Below, in pieces: positions 24,644-33,010 of a stretch of DNA of 36,282 nucleotides. Every line of letters starts with the position of its first letter. The stretch's first letter is position 1. The notes beneath the pieces are model-generated. The model saw only the letters and a list, made by a program, of their open reading frames with translations, did no database searches and was not told the origin of the DNA. The stretch covers positions 260,312-296,593 of the forward strand of contig NZ_KZ984053.1 of the NCBI RefSeq assembly GCF_003569805.1, given 5' to 3'. The position numbers and the translations under genes were made by a program. This DNA is from Microbacterium halotolerans (lineage in GTDB: Bacteria; Actinomycetota; Actinomycetes; Actinomycetales; Microbacteriaceae).

Positions 24644-25489
24644 ATGAGCCGGTTCGTCGTGGTGCCCCAGTGGCAGGGGTCGGCCTCTTCCCGTGCGATG
24701 GCGCTGATCGACGGCGCGGAAGCCATCGCTGGTGATCTGCCCAGCACCGCGTGCTCGCGTGTCGACGTGCCGCTGGAAGCCGGTGAGGCCATCGGCACCG
24801 GTGTGCACAGAGCCAGTTCGCTGATGCGGATCAGAACCTCGATCTCTGAGGCCGTCGCCGCTGCGGATCCCCCGGCCATCGTCGTCGGCGGCGACGCGAC
24901 GGTGACCGTCGGCGCGCTCGATGCCCTCACCTCAGGCGGCGCCGACATCGCCGTCGTCTGGTTCTCGGCGCACGCCGCGCTGCATTCCCCGGAGACCAGC
25001 AGGGACGGCTCCTTCGAGGGAATGGCACTGCGTGCGGTGACGGGAGGCTTCGGCGGCGGACTCGCCTTCGCGCGCGGGCGGATCGACCCGGCCCGCATCG
25101 TCCTCGCAGGTGCTCGCGAGTACGACGACGCCGAGGCAGAGCTGCTCGAGTCCGGCGGGATGACCTCCGTATCGGTCGACGAGCTCACCAGCCGTCCCAC
25201 AGCGATCGCCGAAGCACTCGCTCCCCGTGGCGCAGAGCGCCTGTTCCTGCACATCTCGCTCGACGTGCTCGACCCGAGCGAGATCGGGGGCGTCTCTTCG
25301 TCCGTCCCCTTCGGCCTCGCCTCGCAGACGCTCATCGACGCGATCAGCGCTCTGCGCGCCAGGTTCGAGCTCGTCGGCGCGACGATCTCCGGGTTCGCGC
25401 CGTCGACCCCCGCAGCCGCCGTCGACGACATGGGCACGATCCTGCGACTCGTCTCCGCGCTGACGAAGTCGCAGCAGGGCACGCGATGA
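24644..25489 (+). CDS. Arginase/ureohydrolase-fold protein with degenerate metal site
   Basis: A 281-residue protein with the whole ureohydrolase scaffold. Expected motif GGDH is GGDAT (82-86), so H becomes A85. DAHxD is SAHAA (WFSAHAALHSPETS), so D becomes S108, H110 is kept and D becomes A112. GNxHGM is GSFEGM. The last motif DxDxxDP is SLDVLDP, so D becomes S205 and D207 is kept. Four of six manganese ligands are gone, so hydrolysis of guanidino compounds is unlikely; a binding or structural role is more plausible. The start is the ATG with GAGG close upstream. The next gene's ATG overlaps its stop (ATGA), so they are translated together. Confidence 0.85.
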   Translation: MSRFVVVPQWQGSASSRAMALIDGAEAIAGDLPSTACSRVDVPLEAGEAIGTGVHRASSLMRIRTSISEAVAAADPPAIVVGGDATVTVGALDALTSGGADIAVVWFSAHAALHSPETSRDGSFEGMALRAVTGGFGGGLAFARGRIDPARIVLAGAREYDDAEAELLESGGMTSVSVDELTSRPTAIAEALAPRGAERLFLHISLDVLDPSEIGGVSSSVPFGLASQTLIDAISALRARFELVGATISGFAPSTPAAAVDDMGTILRLVSALTKSQQGTR

Positions 25490-25944
25490 GGCTCTGGTTC
25501 CCCCGCGACGCCCCGCCTGCCGACTGGCACGAGATCGCCGAGCTGCGCGCGGAGCACGGCCGCGAACTCGACAGGCACATCCCGCCGTTCCTGCTCGACT
25601 CACCTGTCAGTCGCACCGGGTGCTGGATCGCCACCGCATTCGGATTCGCCTGGGGCACGCTGTGGAGCATCGGCCGGGTCGAGCGCAGCGGCGAGCTGTT
25701 CGTCTTCCGCGGCATGCCGCGGTTCACCCACGCACGGGGAGGCGTCTGCGTCGGGCGGTGCTTCCTCACACATCGCGCGAGCGAACCAGCCCGTGTGCGC
25801 GACCACGAGCGCGTGCACCTGCGCCAGTGGCGGCGCTACGGTCTGCTCATGCCCGTGCTCTATCTGCTGGCGGGGCGCGACCCGCTGCGCAATCGCTTCG
25901 AGATCGACGCCGGCCTCGCAGACGGCGGCTACATCACCGAGTGA
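25486..25944 (+). CDS. Small protein with HExxH metalloprotease-like motif
   Basis: A 152-residue protein, no named family. A weakly hydrophobic stretch (about 44-62) and another (118-130) may dip into the membrane. Between them lies VRDHERVHLRQWRRYG, containing HERVH (107-111), the zincin HExxH pattern. After the second hydrophobic stretch, RNRFEIDAGLADGGYI gives a downstream Glu/Asp that could be the third ligand. This arrangement recurs in small conserved bacterial proteins of unknown function. Whether it is a peptidase is unproven. It is coupled to the arginase-like gene by an ATGA overlap. The convergent SIP gene ends 18 nt away. Confidence 0.7.
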   Translation: MRLWFPRDAPPADWHEIAELRAEHGRELDRHIPPFLLDSPVSRTGCWIATAFGFAWGTLWSIGRVERSGELFVFRGMPRFTHARGGVCVGRCFLTHRASEPARVRDHERVHLRQWRRYGLLMPVLYLLAGRDPLRNRFEIDAGLADGGYITE

Positions 25945-25962
25945 GCGGTACGATGGAGCGCC

Positions 25963-26433
25963 TCAGCGCGCGCGCACGCCGACCGGGTACCAGTCGGGAA
26001 CCACGACACGGTCGCGGGCGACTCCGAGAACGTCGGTGAGGTGGTCGATGATATCTGCTGTGCCGAGGAACCCGCCGAGCAGGTGAACGCGCGTCGCGTC
26101 GTCGGCATCGCACAGCATCTCGTTCGCCCATGCGGTCACGGCGCGGGACAGCGCCTCACCCTGACGGCACGACCGCCCGCTGCCCGGTGCACCCGTGCGG
26201 GCGGAACGGTCGAGCCAGGTCACGACCATGCGCGGAGGGGCGGAGACGGTGCCGATCGCGGATGCGTCGGGCACTTCGATGAACACGCGCCCCGTCGAGC
26301 AGAGCGGCAGCGTCGCGAGCAGAACCTCGAGATCCATCAGCGACGATTCGTCGGCCGTGATCAGGTGCTGCACGCGCGTGTGACGCGATGCGCGGCACGC
26401 TGCGCCGTTGTGCTGAGTGGTGTCGGTGTTCAT
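25963..26433 (-). CDS. Stand-alone SIP (siderophore-interacting) domain protein
   Basis: A 156-residue protein corresponding to only the C-terminal NAD(P)H-binding-like half of ferric-siderophore reductases. The pattern HLITADESSLMDLEVLLATLP, GRVFIEVPD, VVTWLDRSAR, LGGFLGTADIIDHL and ending DWYPVGVRAR fits. The FAD-binding barrel that precedes it in full-length (about 270-residue) proteins is absent, and none lies next door. The ATG is 9 nt after a good -10 within an iron box, so iron starvation should induce it. It could complement another reductase or act with an unlinked flavin partner; that is inference. Confidence 0.82.
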   Translation of the reverse strand: MNTDTTQHNGAACRASRHTRVQHLITADESSLMDLEVLLATLPLCSTGRVFIEVPDASAIGTVSAPPRMVVTWLDRSARTGAPGSGRSCRQGEALSRAVTAWANEMLCDADDATRVHLLGGFLGTADIIDHLTDVLGVARDRVVVPDWYPVGVRAR

Positions 26434-26442
26434 GGCACCTTC

Positions 26443-26471
26443 AGTATAGGCGAGCCTTACCTATAAACCAA
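26443..26471 (-). promoter_or_regulatory. Iron-regulated promoter with IdeR/DtxR box for the SIP gene
   Basis: On the minus strand, TTGGTT (26466-26471) and TATACT (26443-26448) are 17 nt apart. The iron box occupies 26445-26465. On the plus strand it reads TATAGG, CGAGCCTTA, CCTATA, matching about 14 of 19 positions of the DtxR/IdeR consensus TTAGGTTAGSCTAACCTAA. The box fills the spacer and half the -10, as expected for Fe-dependent repression. Only 9 nt separate the -10 and the ATG. Confidence 0.85.
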
Positions 26472-26492
26472 CCGAGAAGGGAAGGTTCGCCT

Positions 26493-27224
26493 TCATCCGC
26501 CGTCGACGAGCGCGTCGCGCAGACCGTGCAGCTCCGCCGCCGACATGCCCTGCTCGCGGAACCACTCCTGTGCCGATCCGTGGCGCTGCCGCAGCTCCGT
26601 CAGAAACCCCGCCATCACGTGGGCAGGCGAGCGCATCGCGAGGTCGATGAGATTCTCCCGGTCGAGCCCGGACGCCCGCAGGCCGGTCAGCATGGCACGG
26701 TTGCGCGTCTCCGGCAGCAGGGACTCCGTGCGCGCGTAGTCGGCCACGACGGCCTCGTCCGGAACTCCGACGGCCGAGAGCACGAGCGCGGTCGTCACCC
26801 CGGTGCGGTCCTTTCCCGCTGTGCAGTGCACGACGGCCGGATCGTCCTGGGCGATCAGCCGTGCCGCCCGCGCCAGCCGTTCCCCTGCCTGGTCGAGCAG
26901 GGAGCGGTACATCAGCCCGAGCGTCATATCCGGCCGGAAGAAGGATCCAACGGACCCGAGGAACAGGGGCAGATGGAATGTCTCGATGCCACCGGAACGG
27001 CTCGGCTCCGTCGCCAGCTCCTCATCGGAGCGCAGATCGATGATGCGCCTGATGCCCAGTTCCCTCAGCCGCCGCTGCCCTTCAGGAGTCAGCTCCGAGA
27101 GCGCACCGGAGCGGAACAGCACGCCGCGCCGGGTGATGCCGCCGGATGCGGGAAGACCGCCGACGTCGCGGAAGTTGATGGCACCGTCGACACCGGGCCA
27201 CGGCGCGGTCCCGGTCGCCGTCAC
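26493..27224 (-). CDS. PtpB-like protein tyrosine/serine phosphatase
   Basis: A 243-residue phosphatase of the Tyr_phosphatase3/PtpB type. NFRDVGGLP (17-25) is the family N-terminal hallmark, FRSGALSELTPEG follows, and the P-loop is HCTAGKDRTG with nucleophile C134 and R140. The Lys-Asp inside the loop is typical of the PtpB group, which in M. tuberculosis also acts on phosphoinositides. There is no signal peptide. The GTG start overlaps the AhpD-like gene's stop (GTGA), so they form a two-gene operon. A longer upstream frame is the shadow of that gene. Confidence 0.9.
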   Translation of the reverse strand: MTATGTAPWPGVDGAINFRDVGGLPASGGITRRGVLFRSGALSELTPEGQRRLRELGIRRIIDLRSDEELATEPSRSGGIETFHLPLFLGSVGSFFRPDMTLGLMYRSLLDQAGERLARAARLIAQDDPAVVHCTAGKDRTGVTTALVLSAVGVPDEAVVADYARTESLLPETRNRAMLTGLRASGLDRENLIDLAMRSPAHVMAGFLTELRQRHGSAQEWFREQGMSAAELHGLRDALVDGG

Positions 27225-27688
27225 GAACGGGCGACGGGGTTCGTCTGCAGCCGGGAGGCGAGCACCACGCGGTTGAAGGCGTTGATCTCGACGGCCAGCC
27301 AGCTGACCCCGGCGTACTCGGCGTCGGTGAGCACCGACGTCGCGCGCGCGTACGCGTCGTCGGAGACGCCGCCGGAGTGGATGAATGTGAATGCTTCGGC
27401 CAGCTCGAGCGCCGCGCGCTCCCGCTCGCTGAAGACGCCCGACTCGCGCCACACCGGCAGCTGCGCGAGATCGTCGTATCCGACGCCGGCCTTGGCCGCG
27501 CGGTCGGTGTGCACGCGAACGCAGTAGGCACAGCCGTTGAGCTGCGAGCAGTGCAGCAGTACGAGTTCCTTGACCCGATCGTCGACGCCGTTCTCGGCGG
27601 CGATGCGAGCCGCGGTGTCAGCGAACGCACTGAGCGCCTTGTACGCGTCAGGTGCGGTCTTGTTCAGGTGCACGCGAGTGGATGTCAC
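27221..27688 (-). CDS. AhpD/carboxymuconolactone decarboxylase family protein
   Basis: A 155-residue helical protein with the thiol motif NGCAYCVRVHTDRA (C53, C56, H60) of alkylhydroperoxidase-like AhpD proteins. These relay reducing equivalents to peroxiredoxins. The N-terminus VHLNKTAPDAYKAL is typical. I chose GTG at 27688 because GGGAG sits 5 nt upstream; ATG at 27700 would add four residues and hide that site. It is the first gene of an operon with the phosphatase. Specific substrate unknown; peroxide or nitrosative defence is the usual suggestion. Confidence 0.88.
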   Translation of the reverse strand: MTSTRVHLNKTAPDAYKALSAFADTAARIAAENGVDDRVKELVLLHCSQLNGCAYCVRVHTDRAAKAGVGYDDLAQLPVWRESGVFSERERAALELAEAFTFIHSGGVSDDAYARATSVLTDAEYAGVSWLAVEINAFNRVVLASRLQTNPVARS

Positions 27689-27916
27689 GTCGTCTCCCAT
27701 CGATGCGCGAGTGCCTTCACACCGTATCGTGGGCAACCGACACTCAACTGGCCGGATCAGATCGACACGCATCGATCACGAATCATTTGCATCATGACAT
27801 GTCCATGCCGACGCATGATGTGCACTTCGCCTTCAGATTTCGCCGGGAGTCGCGAAGACCCGCAGAATAGAGTCATCCGGATCCGCTCTCCGGCCCGCCT
27901 CAGGAAAGGAACTGAC

Positions 27917-28855
27917 GTGGCATCCGACCGCTCTGGCTCGACTGCGACGCAGCAGTCGGGGCTCGTGTCCCACGATGCCGAGGAGTTCTCGTTCCTGACC
28001 GGCCAGGCCGAACGGCTCGGCACCGCGGTTCCGAACGTCGAGCGCATCGATGTCACTTCCTCCGAAGGTGCCGTTGCGAGCGCCATCGCCTACGGCGACG
28101 CGCCCGCAGAAATCGTGTTTCTGCACGGCGCGGGGCTGAACGCGCACACCTGGGATGCCACGGTCCTCTCCCTCGGCGAGCCCGCGCTCGCGATCGACCT
28201 GCCCGGCCATGGCGACTCCGCGTGGCGTCAGGACGCCGACTACTCCCCGCACACGATGGCCCCCGCCGTGATCGGTGTGATCGAGGCAGCCGCGAGCAGC
28301 CCCGTCGTGCTCGTGGGCCAGTCCCTCGGGGGCCTCACCGCCGCGGCCATCGCCGCCGCCCGTCCCGACCTCGTCTCACGACTGATCCTCGTCGACATCA
28401 CGCCGGCCGTCGATCAGGGCGGGCCGGAGAGGCTGCGCGCGTTCTACGAGCGGCTGGAGTTCTCCTCGCGCGAGGAACTCGTCGACCGCGCCGTTTCGTT
28501 CGGGCTCGGCGGCGACCGCATCGAGACCCGTCGCGGCGTGCACCTCAACTCCCGCGTGCGCGAGGACGGGGTCGTCGAGTGGAAGCATCACTTCGCGACG
28601 ATCGCGGCGCGCGCCCTCGACGCCTCGTCGTCCGCACGCGCCGTCGACGCAGCGGCAAGCTGGCGCGACCTCGAGACCGTGCGCGCCGACACCACACTGG
28701 TGCGCGGCACCCACGGCTTCGTCGACGAGAGCGCAGCCGATGTGTTCAGCGAGCGCATCCCTGCCGCGTCGATCGTCACCGTCGATGCTCCCCACAACGT
28801 CCAGGAGGTCGCTCCCCGGGAGCTGGCCGACGTGATCCGAAAGGCGCACAGCTGA
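27917..28855 (+). CDS. Alpha/beta hydrolase
   Basis: A 312-residue enzyme. An unusual about 60-residue N-terminal leader precedes the fold. The oxyanion segment is FLHGAGLNAHTWD (68-80), DLPGHGDS follows, and the nucleophile elbow is GQSLGG with S136. The C-terminal His is in DAPHNVQE, and the acid is probably in the RGTHGFVDE region. The substrate is unknown. GTG at 27917 follows AGGAAAGGA and fits. Its TGA overlaps the ATG of the peptide-binding lipoprotein gene (TGATG), so it belongs to the ABC importer operon and may hydrolyse the imported substrate. Confidence 0.9.
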   Translation: MASDRSGSTATQQSGLVSHDAEEFSFLTGQAERLGTAVPNVERIDVTSSEGAVASAIAYGDAPAEIVFLHGAGLNAHTWDATVLSLGEPALAIDLPGHGDSAWRQDADYSPHTMAPAVIGVIEAAASSPVVLVGQSLGGLTAAAIAAARPDLVSRLILVDITPAVDQGGPERLRAFYERLEFSSREELVDRAVSFGLGGDRIETRRGVHLNSRVREDGVVEWKHHFATIAARALDASSSARAVDAAASWRDLETVRADTTLVRGTHGFVDESAADVFSERIPAASIVTVDAPHNVQEVAPRELADVIRKAHS

Positions 28856-30372
28856 TGCCCCTCCCCTTCTCTCTCGGACGTCGCTCCGTCGCCGCCGCCG
28901 GTGTGATCATCGCGGGCCTCACGCTGGCATCGTGCACGGGCGACGAGCCGGAGACCGCGCCGGCCGTGAGCGCCGATCCGGATGCGACGCTGCGCGTCGG
29001 CCTGGTGCTCGCGCCGGACAACCTCGACATCCGGCACACCTCGGGCGCAGCACTCGAGCAGATCCTCGTCGACAACGTCTACCAGGGCCTGGTCACCCGC
29101 TCGCAGGAGGGTGAGATCGTCGAGGCACTTGCGGAGCAGTACGAGGTCTCGGACGACGGCCTGACCTACTCCTTCACCCTCGCCCAGGATGTGACATTCC
29201 ACAGCGGCGGTGAACTGACCCCGAGCGACGCGGTCGCCTCGCTGCAGCAGGTCGTCGATGACGACACCGTGCAGGGCCACGACGACTTCGCCGGTGTCGC
29301 GTCGATCGAAGAGACCTCCGACGGCGTCGTGATCACGCTCAGCGAGCCGAACCAGAACTTCCTGTTCACGCTGACGACCCCTGCAGGCCTCATCCTCGAT
29401 TCCGAGGAAGAAACGGACATGAAGACGGCGGCCAACGGCACGGGTCCCTTCGTCGTCGACGATTGGGCACCGGGTGACGGCATCGTCCTCACCCGAAACG
29501 ACGACTACTGGGGTGAGCCCGCGGGGGTCGCCGAGGTCGACGTGAGCTACATCGAGGACTTCAACGCCGGCGTGAACGCCGCGCTCGGCGGCGAGCTCGA
29601 CGTGCTAACGCCCGTGCAGGCCGACCTCGTACCGCAGATCGATGGTGTCGACGGGTTCGAACTGACCTATGGGCGCACGACCGACAAGTACGTGCTCGGG
29701 TTCAACAACGCGGCGGCGCCGCTCGACGACCCCCGCGTCCGCCAGGCGCTTCGGCTGGCGATCGATCACGACGCCCTGGTCGAGACGATCGGCGCCGGAG
29801 CGACCCAGTACGGGCCGGTGCCGGAGCTGGACCCCGGCTTCGAGGACCTCTCCGAGGTCGCACCGTACGACACGGCCGAGGCCGAGCGCCTGCTCGCGGA
29901 GGCCGGTGCCACCGACCTCTCGCTGACGCTGACGGTGCCGAACTTCTACGACACGACCATATCGACGTTCCTCGTCTCCGCGTTCCAGGACGTCGGCGTC
30001 GAGTTGGAGGTCGATCCGGTGGAGTTCCCGACCTGGCTCAACGACGTCTACACCAACGGCGACTACGAGCTCAGCATGGTCAACCACGTCGAGCCGCGCG
30101 ACCTGGTGAACTTCGCGAACCCCGACTACTACTTCCACTACGACAACCCGACGGTGCAGGAGCTCTACCACCAGGCGATGACGGTCACCAATCCGGAGGA
30201 GTCGAACGTGCTGCTCGCAGAGGTGGCCCGTCAGGTCGCCGAGGACCATGCGGCCGACTGGCTGTACACGGCGGAGCAGATCACGGCGACCGCCCCCGGC
30301 GTCGAGGACTTCCCCGTCGACTCGCTCAACTCCCGCCTGCCCCTGGCCGGGGTGACCTACACGGGCGAGTAG
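28855..30372 (+). CDS. Peptide-type ABC importer substrate-binding lipoprotein
   Basis: A 505-residue SBP_bac_5 (DppA/OppA-like) protein. The signal ends in lipobox LTLASC (C near residue 26), giving a lipid anchor on the outer leaflet. Family landmarks are LVLAPDNLDI, LVDNVYQGLVTR, LAEQYEVSDDGLTYSFTL, NGTGPFVVDDWAPGDGIVLTRNDDYWG, DDPRVRQALRLAIDHDALV and a long C-terminal lobe. The family binds oligopeptides, nickel, opines or sugars; sequence alone does not say which. It begins within the hydrolase stop and is followed 12 nt later by the first permease. Confidence 0.95.
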   Translation: MPLPFSLGRRSVAAAGVIIAGLTLASCTGDEPETAPAVSADPDATLRVGLVLAPDNLDIRHTSGAALEQILVDNVYQGLVTRSQEGEIVEALAEQYEVSDDGLTYSFTLAQDVTFHSGGELTPSDAVASLQQVVDDDTVQGHDDFAGVASIEETSDGVVITLSEPNQNFLFTLTTPAGLILDSEEETDMKTAANGTGPFVVDDWAPGDGIVLTRNDDYWGEPAGVAEVDVSYIEDFNAGVNAALGGELDVLTPVQADLVPQIDGVDGFELTYGRTTDKYVLGFNNAAAPLDDPRVRQALRLAIDHDALVETIGAGATQYGPVPELDPGFEDLSEVAPYDTAEAERLLAEAGATDLSLTLTVPNFYDTTISTFLVSAFQDVGVELEVDPVEFPTWLNDVYTNGDYELSMVNHVEPRDLVNFANPDYYFHYDNPTVQELYHQAMTVTNPEESNVLLAEVARQVAEDHAADWLYTAEQITATAPGVEDFPVDSLNSRLPLAGVTYTGE

Positions 30373-30384
30373 CGCGCCGTTCCC

Positions 30385-31341
30385 ATGATCCGGTACGTCC
30401 TCACGCGGCTGGCGCTGCTGGTGCTCGGGTTGGCCGCCGCCAGCGCCATCATCTTCCTCACGCTGCGCGTGCTGCCGGGAGACGTGGCGCAGGTGATCGC
30501 CGGCACGGGTGGGACGCCGGAGCAGGTGCGGGCCGTCCGGGAGGGTCTCGGGCTGAACCGCCCGCTGTTCGAGCAGTACGCGGACTGGATGGGCGGAGTG
30601 CTCACCGGCGACCTCGGCACGTCGCACCTCAGCGGGACACCCGTCGCAGAAGAACTCGCGGAGAAGGCTCAGGTCACGGTGCCGCTCGGGCTGCTGGCCC
30701 TGGTGATCGCGCTGGCCGTGGCCGTCCCGTTCGGCGTTCTGTCCGCCGTGCGTCGCCGTCACGCGGACGGCCAGGCGATCGGCTTCGTCGCTCAGTCCCT
30801 CGCCGCGGTTCCCGTCGTCTGGGCCGGCATGATGCTCGTAGTTGTGTTCGCGGTATGGCTCGGCTGGCTGCCCGTGCAGGGCTTCCCCACGAGAACAGGA
30901 TGGGCCACGCCCGGCCGCGCACTCGAATCGCTGATCCTGCCCGCCGTCACGATCGGCGTCGTGGAGGGCGCCATGCTGCTGCGCTTCGTGCGCAGCGCCA
31001 CGCTCTCGGCGTCGGGGGCCGACTTCGTGCGCACGGCGGCCGCGAAGGGGCTCACCAGAACGCAGGCGCTGCTGCGGCACGGGCTGCCGAGCGTCGGCCT
31101 GTCGATCGTGACCGTGCTCGGGCTGCAGGTCGCCGGCATCATCGTCGGCGCCGTCGTCATCGAGCAGGTGTTCAATCTGCCGGGCATCGGCCGGATGCTC
31201 GTCTCCGACGTCGGCACCCGCGACCTCGCGAAGGTGCAGGGCGAGCTCCTCGCACTGACCGGCTTCGTGCTCGTCGTCGGCTTCTTCGTCGACCTCGTGC
31301 ACCGCGTGATCGACCCGAGGCAGCGAGAGGACGAGAGATGA
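30385..31341 (+). CDS. Peptide-type ABC importer permease (DppB-like)
   Basis: A 318-residue BPD_transp_1 permease with a TM helix at the N-terminus (about 8-32). The DppB hallmark LNRPLFEQYADWMGGVLTGDLGTSHLSGTPV follows. Five more helices come next, and the EAA loop is VRTAAAKGLTRTQALLRHGLPS, which docks on the ATPases. RQREDER closes it. It overlaps the next gene by ATGA. Confidence 0.95.
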   Translation: MIRYVLTRLALLVLGLAAASAIIFLTLRVLPGDVAQVIAGTGGTPEQVRAVREGLGLNRPLFEQYADWMGGVLTGDLGTSHLSGTPVAEELAEKAQVTVPLGLLALVIALAVAVPFGVLSAVRRRHADGQAIGFVAQSLAAVPVVWAGMMLVVVFAVWLGWLPVQGFPTRTGWATPGRALESLILPAVTIGVVEGAMLLRFVRSATLSASGADFVRTAAAKGLTRTQALLRHGLPSVGLSIVTVLGLQVAGIIVGAVVIEQVFNLPGIGRMLVSDVGTRDLAKVQGELLALTGFVLVVGFFVDLVHRVIDPRQREDER

Positions 31342-32207
31342 CCGTTCTGACGCGCCTCGTGCGCTCTCCGTCAGGGTTCTTCGGCCTCGTCGTGGTCGCG
31401 CTGATCGTCCTCACAGCGCTCATCTCGCTCGTGTGGACACCGTTCGACCCGCTCACGATCGACACTTCGGCCCGCTGGGCCGGGCCCGGCCTGCCGCACC
31501 TGCTCGGCACGGACAACACGGGTCGCGACATCCTGAGCCTGGTCATGGTCGGCGCGCGCACAACCGTTGTCGTGGCCGTCGGCGCCGCCTGCGTCTCGTG
31601 CGTGTTCGGTCTCGCCATGGCCGCGCTCGGAGCGCTCACGCCGCGGTGGGTGCGCGAATCCGTCGCGGTGATCATCGACATCTTCGTCGCCTTCCCCGTG
31701 CTGCTCATCGCCATGATGATCTCGGCGGTGTGGGGTGGTTCGCTCTGGGTGGTCGTCGCGTCGGTCGGGCTCGGCTTCGGGGTGAACATCGCGCGCGTCA
31801 CCCGGCCGGAGCTGCGCCGCGTGCTCTCCAGCGACTTCGTGCTGGCAGGGCGGGCATCCGGCCTCACGCCGACGCAGAACCTCGTCAGGCACCTGCTGCC
31901 CAACGTCGCACCGATCTTCATCGTGCAGCTGTCGTGGGGCATGGCCGTCGCCGTGCTGGCCGAGGCTGGTCTGTCGTATCTGGGCTTCGGCGCGAGTGTG
32001 ACCGAGCCGAGCTGGGGCGTGCTCCTCAGCCAGCTGCAGCGCTACCTCTCGGTGCATCCCCTCTCGGTGCTGTGGCCCGGGTTGGCGATCACCGCCGCTG
32101 TGCTCGCGTTCAATCTGCTCGGCGATGCGCTGCGCGATGCGACCGATCCGACGCTGCGCTCGGGCAGGCACCGCATCCCTCATGACGGACCGGGAGTGGT
32201 CGCATGA
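31338..32207 (+). CDS. Peptide-type ABC importer permease (DppC-like)
   Basis: A 289-residue partner permease. A first TM helix (about 16-34) and the DppC signature LPHLLGTDNTGRDILSLVMVGARTT are clear. Helices follow, and the EAA loop is VLAGRASGLTPTQNLVRHLLPNV. The late helix pair contains GLSYLGFGASVTEPSWGVLL, conserved in the family. The start is the ATG in the upstream gene's stop. The longer upstream frame is not coding. It overlaps the first ATPase gene by ATGA. Confidence 0.95.
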   Translation: MTVLTRLVRSPSGFFGLVVVALIVLTALISLVWTPFDPLTIDTSARWAGPGLPHLLGTDNTGRDILSLVMVGARTTVVVAVGAACVSCVFGLAMAALGALTPRWVRESVAVIIDIFVAFPVLLIAMMISAVWGGSLWVVVASVGLGFGVNIARVTRPELRRVLSSDFVLAGRASGLTPTQNLVRHLLPNVAPIFIVQLSWGMAVAVLAEAGLSYLGFGASVTEPSWGVLLSQLQRYLSVHPLSVLWPGLAITAAVLAFNLLGDALRDATDPTLRSGRHRIPHDGPGVVA

Positions 32208-33010
32208 GCCTGAGCGTGCAGGACCTGCGGATCGCGTTCGGGGGCGAAGCGGTCGTCGACGGCGTCTCGTTCGAGGTTCCGGACGGCGCCCGCGTCGGAC
32301 TGATCGGAGAATCCGGATCGGGGAAGTCGCTCACCGCCCTGGCGCTGATGGGCCTCCTGCCAGAGGACGCCGAGGTCACCGGATCGATCGAGTGGGACGG
32401 CCGCGAGCTGGTGAACATGCCGGATCGCGAGCGTGCCCGGCTGCGCGGCGCCGACACGGCCATGGTGTTCCAGGAGCCGCAGACCGCACTCAACCCGATC
32501 CGCACGGTCGGCAGGCAGATATCTGAGGCCGCGCGGATCCACCGCGGCCTCTCACGCGCCGAGGCCCGCCGGCTCGCGGTCGAGCTGGCGGGGCGGGTGC
32601 GTCTGCCGGAGCCCGAGGCGATCGTGCGCCGCCACCCGCATCAGCTCTCCGGCGGCCAGCGCCAGCGCGTCGCGATCGCCGCCGCCCTGGCCGCGGAACC
32701 GCGCCTGATCGTCGCCGACGAGCCGACGACTGCGCTCGACGTCACCATCCAAGCGGAGATCCTGGATCTGCTGCTCGGCCTCGTGGGCGACGACGGCACG
32801 TCGCTGCTGTTCATCACGCACGACCTCGCGGTGCTCGCTCAGGTCGCCGCACACGGCGTCGTGCTGGAGCGAGGGCGCGTGGTCGAGCACGGCGCCGTCG
32901 AGCACCTGCTCACCGCGCCGTCGCACGAGGTGACGCAGGGGCTCCTGCGCGATGCGAAGGCGACGCTGTGGCGTCCCGGCACCCGAGGCGATGAGGAGAG
33001 CACGTCGTGA
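32204..33010 (+). CDS. Peptide-type ABC importer ATPase (DppD-like)
   Basis: A 268-residue nucleotide-binding subunit. Walker A is GESGSGKS (35-42), the Q-loop is [12 protein letters not shown], the signature is LSGGQRQR, Walker B is [12 protein letters not shown], and the switch His is in FITHDL. The usual C-terminal oligopeptide-type extension is short or absent. It overlaps the next ATPase gene by GTGA. The two differ enough to form a heterodimer. Confidence 0.95.
   Translation: MSLSVQDLRIAFGGEAVVDGVSFEVPDGARVGLIGESGSGKSLTALALMGLLPEDAEVTGSIEWDGRELVNMPDRERARLRGADTAMVFQEPQTALNPIRTVGRQISEAARIHRGLSRAEARRLAVELAGRVRLPEPEAIVRRHPHQLSGGQRQRVAIAAALAAEPRLIVADEPTTALDVTIQAEILDLLLGLVGDDGTSLLFITHDLAVLAQVAAHGVVLERGRVVEHGAVEHLLTAPSHEVTQGLLRDAKATLWRPGTRGDEESTS

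Noticed and set aside
27770..27826. CATCATG...CATGATG inverted repeat upstream of the alpha/beta hydrolase
   Set aside because: The arms are only 7 bp with a long spacer and lie about 100 nt from the start; this is too weak to call an operator.
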